Assembly: GCF_900176405.1 (NCBI RefSeq)
Contig: NZ_FWXJ01000012.1
Location: 22,554-86,553, forward strand
Reading direction: 5' to 3'
Length of the DNA stretch: 64,000 bases
From: Polynucleobacter kasalickyi
Lineage (GTDB): Bacteria; Pseudomonadota; Gammaproteobacteria; Burkholderiales; Burkholderiaceae
Positions within the stretch are counted from its first letter, which is position 1; every line of letters begins with the position of its first letter. A model generated the notes under the pieces. It had not been told where the DNA came from and did no database searches. It worked only from the letters and a program-made list of their open reading frames with translations. Below, in pieces: positions 45,977 through 54,959 of this stretch. The translations under genes and the position numbers were made by a program.

Positions 45977-46031
45977 ATAGACTCTCTGCGGAGAGTCTAT
46001 TGGAGAGAAACAAATTCTGTCCAATAGACTC
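45977..46031 (+). other. Mutually exclusive stem-loops between ahpC and ahpF
   Basis: Three segments can pair in two ways. ATAGACTCTC (45977-45986) pairs with GAGAGTCTAT (45991-46000) around TGCG. GAGTCTATTGG (45993-46003) pairs perfectly with CCAATAGACTC (46021-46031) around 17 bases. The middle strand is shared, so only one stem can form at a time. No T-run follows either. A role in differential ahpC/ahpF stability or attenuation is inferred. Confidence 0.6.
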
Positions 46032-46085
46032 ACTCAATAATTAGCTAATTAGTAAACCTGCATTTACTTATATAAAGGAACCATC

Positions 46086-47663
46086 ATGTTAGATAGCAAT
46101 ATTAAAACCCAATTAAAAGCGTATTTCGAAAAAATTGTTCAGCCGATCGTTTTAACTGCTAGTTTAGATGATTCAGCTGTCTCAAACGATATGTTGACCC
46201 TACTCAACGAGGTTGCTGAGCAATCTGAGAAGATTACAGTTCTGACCAATGGCTCTGCCAAAAAAGTGCCTAGTTTTACGGTAGGCCTCGTCGGCGAGGA
46301 AGCACGCATTACTTTTGCTGGTTTGCCAATGGGTCACGAAATGACTTCTTTTATTTTAGCGATCTTGCAAGCGAGTGGTTATCCACCTAAAGTTGAAGCT
46401 GAAATTATTGAACGTATTCGTCAAATGAGTGGTAAGTTAAGATTTGAAACTTTTATCTCTCTTTCTTGCCATAACTGCCCGGACGTTGTTCAAGCTCTCA
46501 ACCTCATGGCTGCGTTGAACCCTGATATCGAACATGTGATGATTGATGGCGCCATCTACCAGGACTTAGTGAATGAGCATCAAATTATGGCTGTGCCTAC
46601 AGTCCTCCTCAATGGTGAAAGTTTCGGTCAAGGTCGTATGAGTGTCGAAGAGATTATTGCAAAACTCGATACCAACAGCCCTGAAAAAGATGCGATGAAG
46701 CTCAATGCCAAAGAAGCATTTGATGTCTTAATCATTGGCGGTGGTCCTGCAGGTGCTTCAGCATCAATCTATGCTGCTCGAAAAGGTATTCGTACAGGAA
46801 TCCTTGCTGAGCGCTTCGGTGGTCAAGTGATGGATACCCTTGGGATTGAAAACTTTATTTCTGTCCAAGCCACTGAGGGACCAAAATTAGTGCAGGCCTT
46901 AGAGCAACACGTCAAGGAATATGAAGTGGATGTCATGAATTTGCAACGTGCCACTGCACTCAACAAAACCGACCATGGCTTTGAAGTAACGATAGCCAAT
47001 GGTGCTGTCTTGAAATCAAAGTCTGTCATCGTTAGTACGGGTGCACGCTGGAGAGAAATGAATGTCCCAGGTGAGCAAGAATACAGAAACAAAGGCGTAG
47101 CATATTGCCCACATTGTGATGGTCCATTATTCAAAGGCAAGCGTGTGGCTGTGATCGGTGGTGGTAACTCTGGCGTAGAAGCAGCGATTGATTTAGCCGG
47201 CGTTGTAAGTCATGTCACCTTGATTGAATTTGATACCAAATTACGCGCTGACGCAGTTTTACAGAAAAAATTGTACAGCTTGACGAACGTAACTGTCATT
47301 ACGAATGCACTCAGTAAGGAAGTATTAGGCGATGGTCAAAAGGTAAATGGTTTGCGTTATGAGGACCGCGCCACAAAAGAAGAAAGAGTGATTGAGCTTG
47401 AAGGCATCTTCGTGCAAATTGGTCTTTTACCAAATACTGATTGGCTTAAAGGAACGGTTGAATTGTCTGCTCGTGGCGAAATCGTGATTGATCAAAAAGG
47501 CGAAACCTCTGTTCCTGGTTTGTTTGCTGCAGGTGACTGTACGACGGTCCCATATAAGCAAATCATTATTGCCATGGGTGAAGGCGCAAAAGCCTCTTTG
47601 TCAGCTTTTGATTATTTGATTAGGTCCTCAGTAGAGGTTGAAGCCGAGAAAATTGCGGCGTAA
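46086..47663 (+). CDS. ahpF: Alkyl hydroperoxide reductase flavoprotein AhpF
   Basis: A 525-aa NADH-dependent disulfide reductase for AhpC. The N-terminal double thioredoxin-like domain has the redox pair CHNCPDV (~129-135). The FAD/NAD part has [19 protein letters not shown] (~213-231), the catalytic disulfide [10 protein letters not shown] (~343-352), an NAD motif [16 protein letters not shown] and [16 protein letters not shown] at the C terminus. Length matches the family. It follows ahpC and is closed by a rho-independent terminator. Confidence 0.97.
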   Translation: MLDSNIKTQLKAYFEKIVQPIVLTASLDDSAVSNDMLTLLNEVAEQSEKITVLTNGSAKKVPSFTVGLVGEEARITFAGLPMGHEMTSFILAILQASGYPPKVEAEIIERIRQMSGKLRFETFISLSCHNCPDVVQALNLMAALNPDIEHVMIDGAIYQDLVNEHQIMAVPTVLLNGESFGQGRMSVEEIIAKLDTNSPEKDAMKLNAKEAFDVLIIGGGPAGASASIYAARKGIRTGILAERFGGQVMDTLGIENFISVQATEGPKLVQALEQHVKEYEVDVMNLQRATALNKTDHGFEVTIANGAVLKSKSVIVSTGARWREMNVPGEQEYRNKGVAYCPHCDGPLFKGKRVAVIGGGNSGVEAAIDLAGVVSHVTLIEFDTKLRADAVLQKKLYSLTNVTVITNALSKEVLGDGQKVNGLRYEDRATKEERVIELEGIFVQIGLLPNTDWLKGTVELSARGEIVIDQKGETSVPGLFAAGDCTTVPYKQIIIAMGEGAKASLSAFDYLIRSSVEVEAEKIAA

Positions 47664-47698
47664 TTGAATCAAAATTACCTTATTTAAAAAATAATAAG

Positions 47699-47732
47699 CG
47701 CTACATCAGTTCATCGATGTAGCGTTTTTTTT
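47699..47732 (+). terminator. Rho-independent terminator after ahpF
   Basis: CGCTACATC (47699-47707) and GATGTAGCG (47716-47724) form a perfect nine-base stem with an eight-base loop followed by eight T residues. It ends the ahpCF unit just where the convergent VOC gene ends. Confidence 0.92.
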
Positions 47733-48123
47733 AAATTGTTTCACTAATTTCAATTAAATTAAGATCAGGATCTCGAACATAAACTGACCGAATCTTCGAT
47801 CTCGCCCCAGTCCGAATGACGGGCCCTTCTATCACCGGCCATTGCTCCTGTTGTAATCTCTGAATGACTTCCGTTAAAGGACAACTAGCGATAAAACACA
47901 TGTCTAAAGAACCAGGCGTAGGAATATCTGCTTTGGGCTCAAATTCTTTGCCTTGAATATGTAAATTGATTTTTTGCGAACCGAATAGAAAGGCTTTACG
48001 AGGTACAGGTGGACTTCCTCCTATGAACGATTCGAGTTGCATCCCGAGTACTCTCGTATAAAAATCAATACAAGCTTCCTCATGCGCCGTTGTAAGCACG
48101 ATATGGTCGATATGATGAATCAT
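47731..48123 (-). CDS. VOC-family (glyoxalase-like) protein
   Basis: A 130-aa single-module pair of beta-alpha-beta-beta-beta units of the vicinal-oxygen-chelate superfamily. It has MIHHIDHIVLTTA with the first metal His, FYTRVLGMQLE (~22-32), KINLHIQGKEFEPKAD (~51-66) and a final VYVRDPDLNLIEISE with the metal Glu. It is close to the small glyoxalase-like proteins often labelled as ring-cleaving or fosfomycin-resistance relatives. No substrate can be named. It follows the HMG-CoA-lyase-like gene by about 31 bases. Confidence 0.82.
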   Translation of the reverse strand: MIHHIDHIVLTTAHEEACIDFYTRVLGMQLESFIGGSPPVPRKAFLFGSQKINLHIQGKEFEPKADIPTPGSLDMCFIASCPLTEVIQRLQQEQWPVIEGPVIRTGARSKIRSVYVRDPDLNLIEISETI

Positions 48124-48154
48124 TTACAGAGCATTCCTTCGGTAATTTTTTTAT

Positions 48155-49093
48155 TTAACGATCAAGGTTTCGCAACTCATCAACATCAGCGGGGATTGGA
48201 TGTAAATCCAAGGGCAGTCCTGCTTTAATCATTTGTCCAGGGACATCATGGCCAACAATGCTAGGTAACTCCCGCGCAATCGCTAACAATCGAGGCAGGT
48301 CAATACCCGTATCAAATCCCATGGCTTGCAACATATGAATCGAATCTTCACTAGAAATATTACCACTTGCTCCTGGTGCGTAAGGACAACCGCCTAAACC
48401 ACCTAAGGAGCCATCAAAGCGATCAATCCCGTTTTGTAGAGCCGCCAAAATATTGGCTAAGCCCATTCCCCTGGTGTTATGAAAATGAAACGTTAATTGC
48501 AAATGACTAAAGCGCTGGGATAATGCCTGGGCCATCTTGGCAACTTGCATGGGATTCGCCATGCCAGTGGTATCGCAAATGGTTAGTCCTCTCACTCCTA
48601 GATCGACAAATCGCTGGGAAAATTCTTCTACAACAGACTGCAACACAACACCTTCTAAGGGACAACCAAAGCTAGTGGAGAGAGAAACATTAATTGGGAC
48701 TTGACCATCTACAAAGCGGATCACATCACTTAAACTGGCAACACTTTTTTCTCTAGTCATCCGCAGATTGGCTAGATTGTGCGTCTCTGAAGTAGACATG
48801 ACCAAATTCAATTCATCTGCTTTCGATTCTAAAGCTCGCTCAGCACCTCGCAAATTCGGTACGAGTACCGTATATTCCACACCTGGCACACGTTGAATGC
48901 GTCCCATCACCTCCTCAGCATCTCGAAGCATTGGAATCGCCTTGGGGGAGGTAAAAGACGTCACTTCAATTTTTGCATAGCCACACTGACTTAAGGCATC
49001 TATCAACCTGATTTTTTCATCGGTTGCGATAAAGTTAGGTTCAATTTGAAAGCCATCTCGTGTCACCACTTCATTAAAGTGAATTTTTTTCAT
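48155..49093 (-). CDS. Hydroxymethylglutaryl-CoA lyase family protein
   Basis: A 312-aa HMGL-like TIM-barrel aldolase. It has the metal/substrate start TRDGFQIEPNFIATDEKIRL (~11-30), KIEVTSFTSPKAIPML, LTFHFHNTRGMGLANILAAL (~200-219) and GLGGCPYAPGASGNISSEDS (~242-261) with the catalytic Cys. With the overlapping CaiB gene (four-base ATGA overlap) it probably cleaves a 3-hydroxy-3-methylglutaryl-CoA-like or citramalyl-type thioester made by CoA transfer. Confidence 0.9.
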   Translation of the reverse strand: MKKIHFNEVVTRDGFQIEPNFIATDEKIRLIDALSQCGYAKIEVTSFTSPKAIPMLRDAEEVMGRIQRVPGVEYTVLVPNLRGAERALESKADELNLVMSTSETHNLANLRMTREKSVASLSDVIRFVDGQVPINVSLSTSFGCPLEGVVLQSVVEEFSQRFVDLGVRGLTICDTTGMANPMQVAKMAQALSQRFSHLQLTFHFHNTRGMGLANILAALQNGIDRFDGSLGGLGGCPYAPGASGNISSEDSIHMLQAMGFDTGIDLPRLLAIARELPSIVGHDVPGQMIKAGLPLDLHPIPADVDELRNLDR

Positions 49094-50292
49094 GATAAAT
49101 TATTAGTAAAAGCTACGCCACGCTCTTTGAGTGCAAGGATTTGAGCTGGATTGAGGCCAAGTTCTTGCAAGACCGCATCTGTATCCTGACCGACATCAGG
49201 CGCCAAGGTTTTGATGGATCCTGGTGTTCTAGAAAGTTTGGGTAGGACGCCTGGAACATCTAAACTCGTACCATCTTTCATGTTGATCGTTTGAATATTT
49301 TCACGGGCTCTAAAATGCGGATCTTTAGCAATATCTGCAACCGTATAAATACGACCTGCTGGCACAGAGGCGGCATCTAAAATCTCTAAGGCTTGATCTG
49401 TACTCATTGTTTTTGCCCACTGTCCAATGACAGTATCTAATTCCGCCACGCGCTCTACTCGACCATCGTTGTTGGCCAATTGGGGATCTATTGCTAAATC
49501 ACCCCTACCAATGGAATTCATCAGGCGTTTAAAAATACTATCGCCATTACCCGCAATCAAAACATATCCACCATCGGCACATAGATAGGCATTACTTGGT
49601 GCAATCCCTGGCAATGCACTACCAGCAGCCTGACGCACTTCACCAAAAGCACTATATTCAGGGAGTAAGCTTTCCATACAATTAAAGACCGCCTCATAAA
49701 GGGCCACATCAATCACTTGCCCTTTACCACTTTGATGACGTTCTTGAAGCGCTAGTAAGATACCAATCACACCGTGTAAGGATGCCAGAGTATCACCAAT
49801 ACTGACCCCCACACGTACTGGCACCCGACCAGGTTCTGCCGTTAAATGTCGCAGTCCCCCCATCGCCTCAGCAACCACGCCAAAGCCAGGTTTATCTTTG
49901 TAGGGGCCTGTCTGGCCATAGCCACTGATTCTTAAAATAATTAATCTCGGGTTTAATTCTAGTAGGTCTTTTGGGTCAAGTCCCCAGGCCTCTAGGGTAC
50001 CTGGCCGAAAATTTTCCACCAACACATCAGCATCTTTGACTAGCAGGCGCACAATTTCTTGTGCTTCCATTTGCTTGAGATCAAGCGATAGTGAACGCTT
50101 ATTCCGAGATTGGACTTGCCACCAAACTGAAGTTCCATCTTTTAATAATCGCCACTTTCTTAAAGCATCGCCAACTCCTGGCGGCTCTATTTTTATTACA
50201 TCAGCTCCAAAATCCGCCAACGTCTTTGCCGCAAAGGGGCCGGCGATGAGCTGCCCCATCTCAATCACTTTAATATTAGTTAATGGTTCCAT
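49090..50292 (-). CDS. CaiB/BaiF family CoA-transferase
   Basis: A 400-aa family III CoA-transferase. Conserved pieces are VIEMGQLIAGPFAAKTLADF (~9-28), DVIKIEPPGVGDALRKWR, SRNKRSLSLDLK (~62), VLVENFRPGTLEAWGLD (~90) and the catalytic Asp in VGVSIGDTLASLHGVIG (~162-178). It likely moves CoA between a dicarboxylic acid and an acyl-CoA, supplying the adjacent lyase. It is divergent from a broken LysR gene that would normally control it. Confidence 0.9.
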   Translation of the reverse strand: MEPLTNIKVIEMGQLIAGPFAAKTLADFGADVIKIEPPGVGDALRKWRLLKDGTSVWWQVQSRNKRSLSLDLKQMEAQEIVRLLVKDADVLVENFRPGTLEAWGLDPKDLLELNPRLIILRISGYGQTGPYKDKPGFGVVAEAMGGLRHLTAEPGRVPVRVGVSIGDTLASLHGVIGILLALQERHQSGKGQVIDVALYEAVFNCMESLLPEYSAFGEVRQAAGSALPGIAPSNAYLCADGGYVLIAGNGDSIFKRLMNSIGRGDLAIDPQLANNDGRVERVAELDTVIGQWAKTMSTDQALEILDAASVPAGRIYTVADIAKDPHFRARENIQTINMKDGTSLDVPGVLPKLSRTPGSIKTLAPDVGQDTDAVLQELGLNPAQILALKERGVAFTNNLS

Positions 50293-50390
50293 TATTTCTC
50301 TTTTGTTCTTTAATTGCTATCAAGTTAACCGTTTTAGTCCTCTTTGGGAATTGCTTTCTCAAATTGCGAAGGCCTAGTTAAAATATCTGC

Positions 50391-50694
50391 ATGAACCTAA
50401 AAATAAATCCAGCAAAAATTAATTTTGTCACACTTCGATTATTTTGTGCAGTTGCTAGAACTGGATGTATTACCAAAGGTGCAGAAGATTGTAATTTAGC
50501 ACTTTCTGCAGCAAGTCGGCGGATTTCGGAATTTGAAAAAACATTAGGAATTGGCCTTTTTGATGAATGTAAAGACTATTCAACTCATCGAGGACTGGGC
50601 ACATCGTAATTTACTGATTGCCACAAAATCAGGCGTTGACTTATCTCCAGCAGCAAGCCTGCTTAAACAACATTTACAAGCTGCTGCTAGTTAA
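50391..50694 (+). pseudogene. LysR-type regulator with its middle deleted
   Basis: The first ~55 codons (from ATG at 50391) are a LysR winged helix: NFVTLRLFCAVARTGCITKG, then LALSAASRRISEFEKTLG and LFDE. At about 50565 the sequence jumps, in another frame, to a C-terminal LysR tail (KTIQLIEDWAHRNLLIATKS...LLKQHLQAAAS, stop at 50692-50694). Roughly 200 codons of effector domain are missing between them. The remaining frame ends at 50609. Its place divergent from caiB suggests it was the cluster's regulator. Non-functional as an effector-responsive regulator. Confidence 0.8.
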
Positions 50695-50722
50695 GATCCT
50701 AAAAAATTAAATAGGTATTCAA

Positions 50723-51793
50723 TTATCTTAAAGCTTCTAAAATCGCTTTCACCATAGACGCCATATTGCCTCTACCATTAATATCTCCGGTCCGAGACTC
50801 CGGATTGGCTAGAGCTTCAGTAGTTGCTGCTGACATCGCTTTAGCCATGGATATTGCCTGCGGCATCGAGTGACTATATCCTAACCACTCAAATAGCATA
50901 CGAGTAGACTCGATCATTGAGTAGGGATTGGCAATACCTTTACCCGCAATATCAGGTGCAGAGCCATGAGTCGCTTGCGCCATCGCAATATTGCCATTAC
51001 CAATACATAAGCCAGGCGCCATCCCCAAACCACCAACTAAGCCTGCAGCCTCATCCGACAAAATGTCACCAAACATATTCGTCGTTACTACCACATCGAA
51101 ATTCTGCGGATCTCTAATTAAGCGCATGGCAAAAGTATCAACAATGACGTCATCTACCCGAACATCAGGATACTCTAAAGCTAATTTTTTACATTCTTCT
51201 ACAAACATGCCACAACCCAACTTAAACACAGTATCTTTGTGCACATAGGTTAAATGTTTTTTTCTTTGACGGGCTAACTCAAAGGCTGCTTTTGCCACTA
51301 GTCGGCTACCAGTTCTTGTAATCACGCGCATTGACAACGTCACTTCATCATTCGGACGAAATTCGGAATTACCCATCAACATATTTCGATCCGGCTGAAA
51401 TCCCTCATTATTTTCTCGAACAATCACCAAATCGATATCATCACGGATACAACCGATATCAGGATAAGATCTAGTCGGTCTAACATTGGCAAATAAGTTA
51501 AATTGTTTGCGCAATATCGGATGAGGATTAATCGCATTCGCTTGTTTTGGATAGGCTCGATGGCCAATCGGCCCTAAAATCCAACCATCTAAAGTATGTA
51601 AGGTTTCTAAAGTTTCAGGTGGCAAGGTATTACCATGAGTATCTAAAGCTCGACGCCCAATGGGTAAAGGCACCCACTCAATATTTACCTGATGAAGTGC
51701 TGCCGCAGCTTTAGCGACCGCTACAGCAGCAGGCACAATTTCATGCCCAATATCATCACCTTCTAAAATACCTACTCTTAATATTTTTTCCAT
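50723..51793 (-). CDS. Isopropylmalate/tartrate dehydrogenase-like enzyme
   Basis: A 356-aa member of the isocitrate/isopropylmalate dehydrogenase family, closest in layout to tartrate or D-malate dehydrogenases. It opens LRVGILEGDDIGHEIVPAAV (~5-24). Substrate-binding Arg positions lie in PILRKQFNLFANVRPTRSYP (~92-111), ENNEGFQPDRNM follows, metal Asp residues are in TNMFGDILSDEAAGLVGGLG (~238-257), and NAD-binding GSAPDIAGKGIANP (~277). Substrate is unknown. It is in an operon after two Bug receptors, suggesting oxidation of an imported dicarboxylic acid. Confidence 0.88.
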   Translation of the reverse strand: MEKILRVGILEGDDIGHEIVPAAVAVAKAAAALHQVNIEWVPLPIGRRALDTHGNTLPPETLETLHTLDGWILGPIGHRAYPKQANAINPHPILRKQFNLFANVRPTRSYPDIGCIRDDIDLVIVRENNEGFQPDRNMLMGNSEFRPNDEVTLSMRVITRTGSRLVAKAAFELARQRKKHLTYVHKDTVFKLGCGMFVEECKKLALEYPDVRVDDVIVDTFAMRLIRDPQNFDVVVTTNMFGDILSDEAAGLVGGLGMAPGLCIGNGNIAMAQATHGSAPDIAGKGIANPYSMIESTRMLFEWLGYSHSMPQAISMAKAMSAATTEALANPESRTGDINGRGNMASMVKAILEALR

Positions 51794-51796
51794 TAC

Positions 51797-52762
51797 TCAC
51801 TCTTCTAATTGAATATTGCGGGCTTTTGCTAGCGCAGTCCACCGACTTGTTTCGTTTTTAATAAATTGTCCAAATTGTGTAGCTGTCATCGGCATCGGTT
51901 CAACCGCTTCGATCGCTAATTTTTCTCGCATCTCGGGTAGTTTCAGGGTAGCAACTTGCGTTTCATTCAGGCGCTCAACAATATCCGCTGACATGCCAGC
52001 AGGACCAACACTTCCGTACCATTGCATGGCGTCAAACCCTTTAAAACCCAACTCTTCCATCGTTGGAACTTCTTTCAGTAAACTACTTCGTCTTGGCCCA
52101 GTCACTGCCAAAGCGCGCACCTTTCCGGATTGGATATATTGTTGAGCCGCGGCTAAACCAGGAAACATCGTTTGTGTTTGATTACCCAATAAATCATTAA
52201 AAGCGGGTGCAATTCCGCGATAGGGAATATGCAATAAGTTAAGGCCAGTTTCTTGTTTGAATAACTCCATTGTCATATGCGTTAAAGACCCTTGGCCAGC
52301 CGTTCCATACGAAAGCTTACCCGAGTTTTTTCGCGCATAGTCGATAAAGTCCTTCATATTTGAAACTGGTACCTGACTATTGACAATCAGAACATTAGGT
52401 GTGGCACCAATCATACCAATCGGCGTAAAGTCTTTAATCGGGTCATAGGGCACCTTGCGCGTTGCGGGGTTAGTGCCGTGAGTAGCAACATACCCTTGCA
52501 TCAAGGTATAGCCATCAGGCGTGGCACGCATGGTGGTTTGAGCAGCAATCACACCGCCACCGCCACTTTGATTTTCTACCACAAATGTTTGACCCAGTAG
52601 ACGGCCCCATCGTTCTGTCACGACCCGAGCAATCATATCGTTCCCACCGCCCGCAGCAACAGGGACGATATATCGAATCGGTCTGTTTGGATACGATTGT
52701 GCTCTACCAATCAGTGGCAAAGAAAGTCCAGCTATGCCGGCAAAAAAATTACGTCGATTCAT
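51797..52762 (-). CDS. Bug-type tripartite tricarboxylate transporter receptor 1
   Basis: A 321-aa periplasmic Bug protein. Signal peptide MNRRNFFAGIAGLSLPLIGR is Tat-like (RRNFF) with cleavage near RAQS. The mature protein has YPNRPIRYIVPVAAGGGNDM (~24-43), VENQSGGGGVIAAQTTMRAT and LSYGTAGQGSLTHMTMELF (~146-164). These receptors bind carboxylates for TctAB-type membrane partners, which are not in this window. It lies three bases before the dehydrogenase gene. Confidence 0.92.
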   Translation of the reverse strand: MNRRNFFAGIAGLSLPLIGRAQSYPNRPIRYIVPVAAGGGNDMIARVVTERWGRLLGQTFVVENQSGGGGVIAAQTTMRATPDGYTLMQGYVATHGTNPATRKVPYDPIKDFTPIGMIGATPNVLIVNSQVPVSNMKDFIDYARKNSGKLSYGTAGQGSLTHMTMELFKQETGLNLLHIPYRGIAPAFNDLLGNQTQTMFPGLAAAQQYIQSGKVRALAVTGPRRSSLLKEVPTMEELGFKGFDAMQWYGSVGPAGMSADIVERLNETQVATLKLPEMREKLAIEAVEPMPMTATQFGQFIKNETSRWTALAKARNIQLEE

Positions 52763-52787
52763 AGGTCAATAACCTCCACCAATTGGA

Positions 52788-53768
52788 TTAATCCACTTTT
52801 ACATCCGCCGATTTCACGAGCTTCACCCAAAATTTTTCATCCTCTACCAAAAACTTAGAAAAATCTGCTGGAGAGGCGGATAAAGACACGTCAGTTCCCT
52901 CTCTCGCTAAGGCAACCTTTACATTTGGTTGTCGTAGAGCAATTTGAGTCGCTTCAAATAGTTTTTGAAGAATGACTGGCGGCGTTCCAGCGGGCGCAAA
53001 CAATCCATACCAGAACTCGATTTCATACTCAGGTAATCCAGCTTCTTTCATGCCTGGCAAATTTGGGGCTAGTTGAGATCTTTCTTTTTGCGAAATTCCC
53101 AAACCACGTAAACGACCGCTCTGAATCATTGGCAATACCGAAGGTGGTGTACCAAAGGTTAATTGCGTGTCTCCAGCAACCACTGATTGAATCGAGAGTG
53201 ATCCCCCTCGAAAAGGGATGTGGGTCATTTTGATATCGGCAATCTGACTAAACAGAGCTGCGGCTAAATGGGGTGCTGAACCATTTCCGGAGGTACCGTA
53301 ATTTAGTCCACCTGGATCTTGCTTCGCTTTGGCGATTAAATCCTTCACAGAAAAAATACCCGTATTAGGGTTTACTGCAATCACAACTGGCGAACTAGTC
53401 ACCTTGCTAATTGGTAATAGGTCACTTGGCCGGTAAGCTAATTTAGCATTTAGTGCCGGATTCACAGAAATACTACTAGGACTTGCAATCAGAATCGTAT
53501 AACCATCAGGGCTCGATTTAGCAACACTTTCAGCGGCAATACTGGAACCCGCTCCGGGCTTATTCTCAATGATAATAGTTTGACCGAGCGCTTGCCCAAG
53601 AGGAACACTAATATTACGAGCCACATAATCGGCAGCTCCTCCCGGAGCAAATCCAACGATTAATTTGATTGGTTTATTCGGGTAAGTCTGTGCCTGACAA
53701 AATAGACAAAAAAAGGCAAGTAATAAAAAATTCAGCAGTTTATAAAGCTTCATTTGCAAAACCATCAT
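52788..53768 (-). CDS. Bug-type tripartite tricarboxylate transporter receptor 2
   Basis: A 326-aa Bug protein with signal peptide (LLNFLLLAFFCLFCQA, cleavage near AQTYP), then YPNKPIKLIVGFAPGGAADY, IENKPGAGSSIAAESVAKSS and LNYGTSGNGSAPHLAAALFS. A strong AGAGGTGAG precedes the tandem ATGs at 53768 and 53765; the second has better spacing. It resembles its neighbour only at family level, so the two probably bind different ligands. Membrane subunits are not encoded nearby. Confidence 0.92.
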   Translation of the reverse strand: MMVLQMKLYKLLNFLLLAFFCLFCQAQTYPNKPIKLIVGFAPGGAADYVARNISVPLGQALGQTIIIENKPGAGSSIAAESVAKSSPDGYTILIASPSSISVNPALNAKLAYRPSDLLPISKVTSSPVVIAVNPNTGIFSVKDLIAKAKQDPGGLNYGTSGNGSAPHLAAALFSQIADIKMTHIPFRGGSLSIQSVVAGDTQLTFGTPPSVLPMIQSGRLRGLGISQKERSQLAPNLPGMKEAGLPEYEIEFWYGLFAPAGTPPVILQKLFEATQIALRQPNVKVALAREGTDVSLSASPADFSKFLVEDEKFWVKLVKSADVKVD

Positions 53769-53813
53769 CTCACCTCTTCAGTCGTCTTTTGACAAGTTGT
53801 CATGCTTTAAATG

Positions 53814-54791
53814 TTAGACAGCTCCAGTTAAAACAATTTTTCCTAAATGTTGATTTGAATCCATTAACGCCTTCGCTTCTACTAGTTTCTCAAATGGCAG
53901 TACTTGATAGATTAATGGTAACGCCTGTCCTTTTTCATAAAGAGGCAGAATGTCACGTCGGAAAGCGGGTAAGGATTCAGCACGTTGTTCTGGTGATCTA
54001 AACTTATTCGATACACCGAAGAGTTTTAAGCGCTTCGCATGTAAAAGTTCAATATCAATTTCAGCCTTCAAGACACCATCGACATAACCTACCGTTGCTA
54101 AACGTCCCTGAAAAGCCATCGAACGTACACACTCAGCAAACACGGAGCCACCTACGGTATTGATCACTAAGTTGACGCCTTTTGCGTCAGTAATTTGCAT
54201 TAATTGATCATAAAAATTCGACTCACGAGTACAAATACCCACATCTAGTCCGAGCTCTTGTAAGCGATCTAATTTCGCTTGAGAACCAGAAGTGCCAATT
54301 ACTTTAGCGCCTAATGTTTTTGCCATGGCAAGAGCAGTGACGCCTACTCCAGATGTTACACCTGGAATAAACACCCACTCTCCCGCCTTTAAATCACCAT
54401 GCACCACTAACATGTCATACACGACCAGTGAAGTGAGAGGAATTGCGGCAGCTTGATGCCAATCCAAAGAGGCTGGTATTTTCATCGCTTCACGTTCTGT
54501 AATCAATGCGTACTCGGCAAATGCTCCAGAGCATCTCCCCATTACACGATCTCCAGGACTAAAGTTTTCTACCCCACTACCACAACTCACGACCTCTCCA
54601 GCAGCTTCCATACCAATCGGTTTTGCAGCACCAGCCTTATGTAAGCCATGCCCTAAAATAAACTCGCCACGATTCAGGCCAGCCGCCCGAACACGCACGA
54701 GCATTTGCCCAGCACCTGGTACTAATTGTTCAATGTCACGCAATTCAATCTGCGCACTTTCACCATCACTTTGCATCCAATACGATTTCAT
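53814..54791 (-). CDS. Zinc-independent quinone oxidoreductase (MDR family)
   Basis: A 325-aa medium-chain dehydrogenase/reductase of the NADPH:quinone oxidoreductase type. It has the GroES-like N-terminal domain (VRVRAAGLNRGEFILGHG, IGMEAAGEVVSCGSGVENF) and a Rossmann domain with GVTSGVGVTALAMAKTLGAK (~140-159) then INTVGGSVFAECVR. The zinc-binding Cys/His set of alcohol dehydrogenases is absent. The ATG at 54791 has AAGGA five bases before it. First gene of the run qor-bug2-bug1-dehydrogenase, 46 bases from bug2. Confidence 0.88.
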   Translation of the reverse strand: MKSYWMQSDGESAQIELRDIEQLVPGAGQMLVRVRAAGLNRGEFILGHGLHKAGAAKPIGMEAAGEVVSCGSGVENFSPGDRVMGRCSGAFAEYALITEREAMKIPASLDWHQAAAIPLTSLVVYDMLVVHGDLKAGEWVFIPGVTSGVGVTALAMAKTLGAKVIGTSGSQAKLDRLQELGLDVGICTRESNFYDQLMQITDAKGVNLVINTVGGSVFAECVRSMAFQGRLATVGYVDGVLKAEIDIELLHAKRLKLFGVSNKFRSPEQRAESLPAFRRDILPLYEKGQALPLIYQVLPFEKLVEAKALMDSNQHLGKIVLTGAV

Positions 54792-54856
54792 TACCATCCT
54801 TATTATTTATTTCTAACATCTCGAACTTTGAAAAGTCGATTAACTACTCGTAGTAA

Positions 54857-54906
54857 CCATTAAACAAAACCAACTGAACAGTATTCATCACACCGTGCAG
54901 TTGGTT
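54857..54906 (-). terminator. Rho-independent terminator after the molybdenum hydroxylase gene
   Basis: Nine-base perfect arms AACCAACTG (54868-54876) and CAGTTGGTT (54898-54906) with a 21-base loop. On the minus strand they are followed by TTGTTTAAT. It lies ~50 bases past the stop of the large-subunit gene. Confidence 0.65.
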
Positions 54907-54922
54907 AAAGGTCAATAATTTT

Positions 54923-54959
54923 AAATTACACTTGCAAGCAGATCCCACTAGTGTAATTT
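54923..54959 (-). terminator. Second hairpin at the 3' end of the molybdenum hydroxylase gene
   Basis: Ten-base arms AAATTACACT (54923-54932) and AGTGTAATTT (54950-54959) overlap the stop codon of the gene and are followed on the minus strand by AAAATTATTG. Together with the stem at 54868-54906 it forms a tandem pair ending the operon. Confidence 0.5.
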
